Made by a program: the position numbers and the translations under genes. From Globobulimina sp. (taxonomy: Eukaryota > Foraminifera > Rotaliida), in the NCBI GenBank assembly GCA_003354225.1, contig PIVH01000060.1, positions 1 through 8,768 on the forward strand: a stretch of 8,768 nt of DNA, read 5' to 3'. Of the stretch, positions 1-8,194 are shown piece after piece; the stretch's first letter is position 1; every line of letters begins with the position of its first letter. The notes beneath the pieces are model-generated. The model was not told the DNA's origin. It ran no database searches and saw only the letters and a program-made list of their open reading frames with translations.

Positions 1-1
1 C

Positions 2-289
2 AAATACGTGCCTGGTTACGAGAATATTATCGCTGATTATTTATCAAGAAATGGTCTGTTCAAAGAACATACCGAGAACAGCATAATTATAAATGAATCG
101 AGAGAAGAGCGCAAGGCTCAAACACATGACATTTTGTCATTATACTTAACGCATTTTGAGAGGCAGATTGTAACAGATTCAGGGCACGATAATGCCGCAT
201 TGGTCGACGATGCCAAATCACTTCCACGGCACGTAATTAATCACAAACGGTATGTCTATTCACATTTATTTGCACATTACAAAGTATAA
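2..289 (+). mobile_element. 3' remnant of Ty3/gypsy-like retroelement pol (end of RNase H)
   Basis: The frame is open from the left edge (first full codon at 2) to a TAA at 287-289, so the 5' part lies outside the window. The first residues read KYVPGYENIIADYLSRN. This matches the hallmark end of the RNase H domain of Ty3/gypsy-type reverse transcriptases, the pattern x-P-G-x-x-N-x-x-A-D-x-L-S-R. The 75 or so residues that follow are polar, and I do not recognise the zinc-binding start of an integrase or any other pol domain. No long terminal repeat, primer-binding site or target duplication is visible. It is either a decayed or truncated element or, less likely, a domestic exon: a GTATGT donor at 250 would allow splicing in frame to the next gene (see findings). 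The family call rests on one short motif but that motif is distinctive. Confidence 0.6.
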
Positions 290-2945
290 AAGCCACATCA
301 CACTCATAACCCGCACAGATATCGATATAAATCAACCGGAACAACAACAATCAATATTTTCACAATCAGACTCTGCTGAATATGAAGACTCTTTGCTCCC
401 TGACACCTCTCCTTTATGTAACGTAATACCACAAATGGACTGCAACTCCAACCAAAACGATCGCTTTCCATTACCATTCGATAAACCATTGTCCGCACAA
501 CTGCAATGTCATCAAAATACATGTCGCTCTCCACCCTCTATGGTAAATATACGTATATATATACTCTCAATCGCATAAATATAAAATTATAAATTACAGC
601 CAGGCCAACTCATTATAAGTGGTGAAACATTCGAAGCAGGTCGAACCATTCTCGATATCCAACAAGAAATCCCCATTAAATGTCATACCAAACATTTGCA
701 TTCCATCAAAGTGCAACGAAATGGTTATTACAATAACGAAGACTGGAAATATTGCATAAGAATCTCAAACGATGACACCTTACAAACATTCCCCGTGTTA
801 CATGTCTCTTTCTCTTTAATTTCATTCGATATCGAACAAGGCTTTGATAACTTATTCATAACCACGCAATTCAATGATATCTATGACGATTATGCTGAAG
901 TATGGACTGGAAACTGGTCCACTTTACATAGATTCGAACCGAATACATGGTATCAGAACTTTTGGATGACCTCAGCGGCACCAAATGCTTTTGCTGAATT
1001 CTGTTTGAGGTTACAGTCGGATGAAAGCATTGTTGGTCGAGGATTTGTGGCTAAATTCAGCATCACGCAGGAAATGGGCTTTTGGAGTGAATGGAGTCTA
1101 TGCACAGCACATTCAAACAGCAAAAGTATCGCCAATGGCGCGTGTGGTGTCGGTGTGCAATCGCATGAGTCTTATTGCCCAGCGGATATTGTAGAAAACA
1201 CAAAAAATGATAATGATGACAGATTTGATTGGAGCAATGGTACGCATTCCTGTATTAATAAATACTCAAATTATCCATTAAATAAATATTGCATTGTCGC
1301 AGCTTGTAATGATATCGACAATGATAAGTACGCACCCATAGATATTGTGCAATCATCCCAAAAAAGAGGCAACTGGGATAATATTGGTACGTATATCTAT
1401 AACGGCAGAACACGAATTGACCCACAATACGCCGATCCATTCAACATTATAATGAACACTAAGCGTTATAAGATTGATTTAAACGAACTGCGAAATAATT
1501 TACAGTCAGAGATCGATAATGTTTTATCCCGATACCCTGAGCCATCACAAAACTTATTTGCTGAAACCTTTAATATGGAATCCCCACAAATTGAGAAATT
1601 GGGCGTGCGATTGTTGTCGTCATTGTTGTTGGGTCGCATATTTACGTTTGTCACCACAGGAAGCAGCAATACAGCGGGTCATGATAATGTATTCATGTCT
1701 GCGTATCCAATGCAGCTTCAATCATTAATGCAGGTAATATGGAACAAATATAGTGTATATGGCGGAGGTTTTCGTGTTCGTAACCAGGCAGTTGGTGGAC
1801 ATTTGGGTACACCCAAGCAAGGACCATGCATATCTGCATTGATTGGCACGTATGACAAGAATATTGATATTGTGTCGTGGGAATCTTTCATGAATGATGG
1901 TACAAAAATCAATCCTTCCTTTGAAGAAATATGGTTAAGAAATATTTTACTGACTTATAATAACTCGCATTCTCAGCCATTTCTTTCTTGCGTGTCCACC
2001 AATGACAAGCCGCAGGCTGGCTGCAGAACCAATGGCGGACGATATGTATTCAACTCATTTCTTGGACACTATGCAAATGCAACGGGGGTCTCCAATTATT
2101 ATGGGCAATATGTCTGTAATGCGTATGAGATATGCAATGATACTCAGTTGTTGGATGCAGAGGATAATAATATAAAATGTGTGGATAGACCAGGCAATGA
2201 AGCGTGTACCGCAGCACATGTTAGTTGGCATCCGTCGCCACATAGACATCGCGTGATGGCAGAAACATTTGCTGTTACTTTTATGCGTGCGGCGGTAGAT
2301 GCAATTGATCGGTTATATGATAATATCAATGATATTATTGTCAAAAGCGATTATTATCCATCCTATGGATTGGCGTGTTTGTTAGAAGAAGGTGTAAGTG
2401 CTGGATTTCAACGACCATTGACAAAGCCGATAAAATGCCCAGCGGAGATATGTGAGCATGGAATGTGGTGTGCCATATCATTTTGGCCAACACCAAAACA
2501 TAACCAGTTGCATAGATATTTTGTAAATGCAAACGGTTTTTATAATAATGATACGATTGATTTGCCGGTGGATCCGTTAGTTATGAGAAATGGTGGGAGA
2601 GCTTCAATTGATCATAAAGCACAATGGCTTGCTGATCGATATCAAATTGGTGCATTCTTGGAGATATATATTAAAGTTCCGACAAGGTATATTATGATTG
2701 TATATCCGCAGGGAACTTCCAGAATTGCAGTGGTTACTTATTTTGATGCGTTTCAATTTTTAGTCAATGGAATTGAGAAACAATGTGAAGGCACAGCATA
2801 TGATGTGAAAATGTCGTCTTTTTGTTTATTAGATTGTGAGAAACCGGGTAAATATATATTAAAACTAGTGCTTGTTAATGATACAAATCCTGCACTCGAT
2901 GATAAACAAACACAATATGCCATTGATGAAATTGCTGGTATTTGA
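252..2945 (+). CDS. CUB-TSP1-SGNH/GDSL hydrolase-like protein, two exons, 5' end uncertain
   Basis: Exons 252-542 and 600-2945 join in phase 0 to give 878 residues. The start at ATG 252 is provisional: the frame is open only from 237, and exon 2 has no ATG before the middle of the CUB-like region, so an upstream exon is required. Residues about 112-253 look like a CUB domain, with paired Cys149 and Cys232, a D-N-L-F-I strand and an S-D-E-S..G-R-G-F end. Residues 258-333 are a thrombospondin type 1-like repeat (FWSEWSLC, CGVGVQ and later Cys). Residues about 420-670 resemble an SGNH hydrolase: TTGSSNTAG (nucleophile candidate Ser453), RNQAVGG (Asn492, Gly496), SWESFMND (Asn529) and HVSWHPSP (His641). 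The last 100 residues form hydrophobic beta-like strands. The likely role is an esterase acting on an extracellular or surface glycan (inference). No signal peptide is seen, which is odd for CUB and TSP1 modules and suggests a missing or altered 5' end. Confidence 0.75.
543..599 (+). other. intron 1 of the CUB-TSP1-SGNH gene (57 nt, GT-AG)
   Basis: The donor is GTAAATATAC after ATG 540-542 and the acceptor is AAATTACAG. The segment is strongly AT-rich, carries in-frame stops (576 and 582), and its removal joins two open frames in phase 0. The downstream open frame from 600 already encodes residues leading into the CUB-like region but has no initiator, so splicing here is well supported. Confidence 0.8.
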
Positions 2946-2982
2946 CATAGGATTTTTTTGATTTTTCCATTGTTTTTTTTTT

Positions 2983-3006
2983 AATTTCATAATTTCATAA
3001 TTTCAT
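2983..3006. repeat. three tandem copies of AATTTCAT
   Basis: The 8-bp unit AATTTCAT occurs three times head to tail, just after the T-run that follows the stop codon at 2943-2945. It looks like a simple slippage repeat in a 3' flanking region. Confidence 0.85.
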
Positions 3007-3074
3007 AATCATATTCATTTTATAAAATATAAAAACGCTATTTATATCGACGTTAATTGATTTCTTAGTATTTT

Positions 3075-3089
3075 GAAGAAGAAGAAGAA
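3075..3089. repeat. (GAA)5 microsatellite before the start codon
   Basis: Five GAA triplets in a row lie 45 to 60 bp before ATG 3135. They are in the same frame as the gene and are preceded in that frame by a TAG at 3066-3068, so they are most simply 5' UTR. Confidence 0.85.
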
Positions 3090-3134
3090 GATTTTGAAAA
3101 AGGTTTTGAAGAATTCCTGGAAACCACACAACAA

Positions 3135-6100
3135 ATGTATTCGCAAGCCATTTTTATATCATTATTGCTTGCATTAACAGTAAATTGCAAAGACAATTCT
3201 GTATATCTGAAAGAAAATGAAATTTACAAGTGGTGGTATTTGGGAGATAGCACTGCAAACAATTTTACCATTTATACATCCTCACACACAGAAAAATTGA
3301 GTGTTTACGTAACAGATTTGCGTCCAGCACATGCAGATGGTCATGGAGCTAGTTTAGCCGTTTATGATTACACTCAAAATACAAACGTATCATTCCAAGA
3401 ACATAATGCATCCATTGGTGCTGGATATTTATCAATTGTAGCTACATTTTCTCAAGGTATTTTTTTTTGTTTTCAAAATAACACTTTATACACATTTATC
3501 AATTGTATTCTACTGTAAAACAGCTATTCAGTTAGTGGATGGAGAACCAATTCATATTGTATTAAATTCAAATGATGAGTCCGCATTGTTGCAATTTGTA
3601 ACCTCTCCGAATACTGAAATGTTAACAATTTCAATAACACCATTTCAAGGCAAACCAATTGCATACATTTCAAATTCATCAATACCAAATGCTGATAATC
3701 AATCAACATATCAACACACAATTTCTTCACACATTAGCATAGTTGAAAATAGTACCAACACATTCTATATTTTAGTAAACAACGCAATGAACAGCGATGA
3801 ATCAAGATTCTATGTGACGGCCTCTACGCATTATACAAATATTATGCTACAGTCTGGTGTTCCGAGACAAGATGATGTTGATTATGGTGCAAAAAGATAT
3901 TATTATTTCAATGTAACGGAATTAAATTGTAAATTGGCTATTTTGTTAACAGTGATTCAAGGTGATCCAGACTTGTTTGTTAGTTCAACCAATCATTATC
4001 CAGATATGGATGATTATGATGAAATGGCACAGAATTTGGGTTCAGATTACATTATTATTAATAACGCATCAATCAATATGTATTACATTGCAGTACAGCC
4101 ATACAGAGCGAATGCAAAATATACAATTTCAACCATTTTAAGGTGTCCACATAATAAACATTTTACGTATTTAATTGATGGCATATCGCAAATGAATGTA
4201 TTATCAAGAAATGAATGGGCACAATACCAATTTGAGTTTAATTTTAATAGTAACATTTCCGAAATATTAATACAAATCAATCCCTCCCATGGTGATCCTG
4301 ATATATATATGGATATTGATATAAACATAAACAATACAACAGATCCCAAATCATGGAGATATAAATCAGAGGAATATGGATTTGATCACTTACGTTTATT
4401 ATCAAAGGATTATTTTGAGCTCTGCAGCAAAGACATCAGCGATGATTTCTGTACTTTAAACATTGCAGTCATCGGTTATTCTGCAACGATATATACCATT
4501 ATGGTAGCCTCGAGTGACTCGCATACATTACTTCAAAATGGAAAACCAAACACTGGTTACATTTCAACTGCCATACCGTATACTTATTATGTGTTTGATT
4601 TAGATGATAATCTGGCTTTATTACGGTCCAATAATATAACAATATCCATTACTCCATTAGTGTCAACATCGGATACGATCAACACAGTATTTTATATCGA
4701 TGGCGATTCAAATCCAATGCCAAACCCAGATAATGGTTTTAAGTACACATCAACTGATAATGTACACCCATACAAAGTAATTGATGGTAATGACATTATA
4801 GCAGATAATTGGCAGCAAATGTATATTGCTGTGAGCAGTGACCAAAATATTACATTTACAATCGTTGTAACTATTGGTACGGAAATACAACTACAAGATG
4901 GACAAAGTCAAGTAGGTCATGTTTCGGGTAATCATGCGATGCATTATGAATTTATTTGTGATGAAAGCCAACATGTTGAAATAATTGGCACCTCCATGCA
5001 TGGACACATTAATCTATTTGTGTCCATAAATGGTATGATACCAATACCATCCAATAGTTCAACTTATGAGTTCCACAATACTCAACAAGGCATGTCTGTA
5101 AAAAGGATATTAATAAATAATACGAAATACAATGATGATAAATGTATCAATCATTTATGCAGATTCTATATTACTATATCCTCAAACGATTTTATTGAAG
5201 ATGCTGAATTCACAATTATTGCATCCACAGATACAGCTGTTGTATCTTTATTTGATGGTCAGCCAATTTCGTCTCAAATCAATGCAGATCAATATGAATA
5301 TTTTTCAATTGCAATCGATTATTCATATAAAAGTGAGCCGGTATTATTTATTGAGACAACTCCTATTGTTGGTGATGTAGATGTGTATGTATCTGATGAC
5401 GATAATAATCATCGTCCAAACGTGAGTCATTACAATTTTAAATCAGAGAAAGGCGGAGCTGATACGGATTCGATTACAATTGATGCAGCTAAAGAACAAG
5501 TATATTACATTGCAGTTTACTGTGCGGACCAAACATCGACATTTTCCATCACTGCAACGCTTTCAAATACATTGCATCCTGGTTTCGTTCGCTTGTTATC
5601 TGGAATACCACAACAAGGCACGATCAGAGGCTTTACAACAAACGCTCGATTTTATCAAATTTATGTGCCATCTCAAGCAACTTTATTAAAATTGCATGTT
5701 CAGCATCAAATGTTCAACATTAATGTATATGTTACAAACAACATAACAAATAACAAATTGCCATCTGCTGATAATAAATTACATGCTTTGACCAGTGGTA
5801 CATTAACAATTCAAAACCCAGCCGAAGGTTCTTATTATGTTGGTGTCTATTCACGCATTTTATCACTATATACAATTACAGCAACATTGAGTTCTGATAT
5901 TTTATTATTACAAGATGGACAATCAATAAGTGGTGATATTGATGCGCATAAATACGATTATTATCAAATAAAAATACATGATTTAACCAAAGATTTCACA
6001 GTGACATTAACATCGTTTTCTGGTGACCCAGATTTATATATTTCATTACAAAAAGAGAATGATGCAAGCTTTAGGCCAACATTACACGATCATACATTTT

Positions 6101-8164
6101 CATCCAGTCATTACGGATCAGATTTAATCACAATATCACATGATGACCCATTGTCATGCAATACTACCACAGTGGATTGTGTATATATTATTGCTGTTTA
6201 TGGTTACAGACATTCGTTATATTCCATCACAGCCAGTACTGAACAAACTATCGAGTTACAGGATGGAATACCAATTGAAGGTGATTTAAAACAGAATCAA
6301 TGGCATTTCTATAAGTTTCAAGTTGCGAGTGAACCAGTCATGATTGTGGTTGGTGTAACATATATCCCATATATTCTTCGCAATATCTTTAATTTTTACT
6401 CCCATATATTCTTCGCAATGTGTCATATTTTTGTCACACAATACATATCATCCAAATGAAACGTTTCACGAATATTCAGTAAATAACAGTGCTGGTAATG
6501 GCTTAAATGGCATAGATTTTAAAATATCAAAAAAAGAATTATTAGTTTCAAGAGATTGGTATATTACAATAAAAACAATCAGTGATTCTCAATCGAAAAG
6601 AGCACGTTCTTCTGCACTGTATACATTATTATTGACCTATGATAATGTGACCACATTACAAGAAGGCTTGCCTCAAAATGGTCAGATCGGTGTCAATCAA
6701 GTTTCATATTATATTTGGAACATTGAGCTGTCGGATAAAGAAAAAGATAAACCTCTATTTGTTTCATTATCGTTGTTATCCGGTGATTGTACAGTATACA
6801 TTTCCAGAAATCCCTCCATGTTAAATTCATGTGAGAATGGCATTGGATGTCCAATAAACTTATTTGATTTTTCACATTCCTGTTCAAATAAATCACCGTT
6901 AATTATCAATCAAAAGGATGATTATTATCTCTCTGTTGGTACATATTACATCGCTGTTTGTAACACAAAGATTGATTCTCAAATCTCAACCAATACATAT
7001 TATAATATCAATGCATATACATCGTATACAATATTATATTTAGCAAATGCAGTGCCAACATGGGATGCTGTACAATTAAATCAGTATAAATATTATTCAT
7101 TATTATGCGATCAATCTGACAATATTCAAAGCTTAGATATTGTGATTACACCAAATATTGAACATGAGTTACCATTTCCTTTTAAACTTAAAGGAATTAT
7201 ATCTACCACACGATCACGACCACAACAGGGTGATATTAAAGATGATGAATTTGAAACAGAATGGATCAAAGACAATGGCGCAGTATTTTCAATTGCAAAA
7301 GATAATGAAAAGTTTATTCCGGCTTCACGATACTTTATATCCTTATATTCGATAATAAATCCAGATAACAATAATAATCAACAATTACCGGTTAATGTAT
7401 CAATGGTTTATACGATAAGTGCTGTGATATCCATTGACAATTCGATAGAATACCGAGCATTGATAAATAATATGGAACAAATGGCAATGATTCAGGACTC
7501 AAATTATGAAAGATATTATTCATTCAAATCGAATGGATCTCATTCAATTACATTTAGTTTACAGGTGGCAAAGGGACGCATATCAATGTATATCATTGAT
7601 AATGAAAGTAATAATAATAAAAATAATACGCCTTCAACTGAAAATTATCAATATAAATTAGAAAATATAGAGAAAGAAAAACATTTACAAATTTCCAATC
7701 CTTGTGACTGTTCATATTTAATTGCGATTTACGCTGAATCAGAATCAATTTATTCAATAAGAGCAGGTATAAATATTCAATACGAGCAGCATTCAAATAA
7801 ATCGGATTATACTATAATTTATGTTATCGGAGTTATCGTATTAATTATATTTATTATAATATCAATCATTGGATTTCTAAATTATAAGAAAAATAAAAAC
7901 TTAAATTATGAATTGGATCTTGCCGAATTGCAGTTGAATATGGATGGCCAAAAAACGCTTCGTCAAAGAAGAGAAGAATTAGAATCAACGACACATAAAC
8001 CTACAAAAGCATGGAATGATGGTAAAAAAATAAAGAAAAAAAATAAGAAAAAATATTCTGGAATTGATACAAATGCAAATGAAGATACAAATGTGTTATT
8101 AAGTGTTCAAGATGAGTCGGATATAGATCTTGATCTTGATGGCAGTGAAAACGCAATTCAATGA
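3135..8164 (+). CDS. type I membrane protein with about 12-13 tandem PPC-like domains
   Basis: Preferred model: exons 3135-3456, 3524-6359 and 6400-8164, giving 1640 residues. The start is supported by a clear signal peptide (MYSQAIFISLLLALTVNC) and an AACAAATG context. The ectodomain is a chain of roughly 110- to 135-residue beta-rich repeats, each opening with a pattern like IQLQDGQP..G, then a YYF-type strand, then TP..GDPDLYVS, and closing with YYIAVYG....YSITAST. This is the layout of bacterial pre-peptidase C-terminal (PPC) domains as found in many secreted proteins. Many N-x-S/T sites fit an extracellular location. One transmembrane helix lies at about residues 1525-1546 (7814-7879), followed by a 92-residue tail with RQRREELE, a lysine-rich patch and an acidic end. 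A role as adhesion protein, receptor or surface stalk is inferred; no catalytic domain is seen. The join near 6360 is uncertain: an intron at 6353-6479 is the main alternative. Confidence 0.8.
3457..3523 (+). other. intron 1 of the PPC-repeat gene (67 nt, GT-AG)
   Basis: The donor is GTATTTTTTTTTG after CTCAAG and the acceptor is TGTAAAACAG. Removal joins the codon G plus CT (Ala108, phase 1) and produces the start of a standard repeat, A-I-Q-L-V-D-G-E-P. That matches the openings of other repeats such as IQLQDGQ and IELQDGI. Unspliced, the first frame stops at 3516-3518. Confidence 0.88.
6360..6399 (+). other. 40-nt frame-breaking segment; very short intron or insertion
   Basis: Upstream the gene reads in one frame as far as VVGVT; from about 6401 it reads in another as PIYSSQCVIFLS. 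Removing 6360-6399 joins the two as VVGVTPIYSSQCVIFLS, exactly where other repeats have ITP..GDPDLYVS. The segment begins AT and ends AC, and it contains no AG. It contains TCTTTAAT, near the U12-type branch motif, and ATATCCC two bases into its start. An AT-AC intron of 40 nt would be exceptionally short, so an insertion or sequence error is equally possible. Confidence 0.4.
6365..6419. repeat. 20-bp direct repeats, 35-nt period
   Basis: TCCCATATATTCTTCGCAAT occurs at 6365-6384 and again, identically, at 6400-6419, with 15 nt between (35-nt offset). The second copy lies in the frame that continues the protein; the first is inside the extra segment. The identity of the copies suggests a recent local duplication. 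Confidence 0.92.
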
Positions 8165-8194
8165 TTTTTGTTTATTTTATGAACTTTATTTATT
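8165..8194. terminator. 30-bp gap between converging genes with poly(A)-signal-like motifs
   Basis: The plus-strand gene stops at 8162-8164 and the minus-strand frame stops at 8195-8197. Read on the minus strand, the gap and the stop region hold overlapping AATAAA hexamers (complements of 8185-8190, 8189-8194 and 8194-8199), consistent with cleavage signals for the minus-strand gene. The plus-strand transcript must end inside or beyond the neighbour's 3' end. Function is inferred from motif and position only. Confidence 0.4.

Larger units (their letters stand above)
2946..3134. promoter_or_regulatory. intergenic 3' end and presumptive promoter/5' UTR
   Basis: This 189-bp gap must hold both the end of the upstream transcript and the start of the downstream one. 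Long T-runs lie at about 2952-2982. They are followed by a TATA-like stretch (TATAAAATATAAAA, 3021-3034) about 100 bp before the ATG at 3135. A purine-rich tract with five GAA triplets (3075-3089) lies in the presumptive 5' UTR. The assignment as promoter is inference from position and composition; no transcription start can be seen. Confidence 0.35.
3526..7790 (+). repeat. tandem PPC-like domain repeats in the coding sequence
   Basis: Repeat openings of the L-x-D/N-G type can be placed at 3526, 3841, about 4168, 4525, 4885, 5242, 5587, 5902, 6250, 6650, 7031 and 7445. A more divergent unit precedes them (residues about 20-107). Spacing is about 315 to 415 nt. The GDPDLYVS-type strand is best kept in the second, third, sixth and eighth units (GDPDLFVS, GDPDIYMD, GDVDVYVS, GDPDLYIS). 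It is degenerate in the fourth, seventh, eleventh and twelfth. The copies are diverged at nucleotide level, so they are old duplications and not a recent expansion. Confidence 0.75.

Noticed and set aside
2952-2982. T-runs after the first stop codon as a bacterial rho-independent terminator
   Set aside because: There is no GC-rich hairpin before them, and the introns and protein architecture show the DNA is eukaryotic.
4083-4349. Minus-strand open frame of 88 codons
   Set aside because: It lies wholly opposite the PPC-repeat coding region, has no recognisable features, and its composition follows from the gene on the other strand.
6362-6399. U12-type intron starting exactly at ATATCCC (38 nt)
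   Set aside because: This start matches the minor-spliceosome 5' motif better, but a 38-nt removal does not restore the reading frame; only 40 nt (or 37 or 43) does.
6340-6460. Programmed ribosomal frameshift at the frame change
   Set aside because: No slippery heptamer or strong downstream structure is evident, and the duplicated 20 bp explains the extra bases better.
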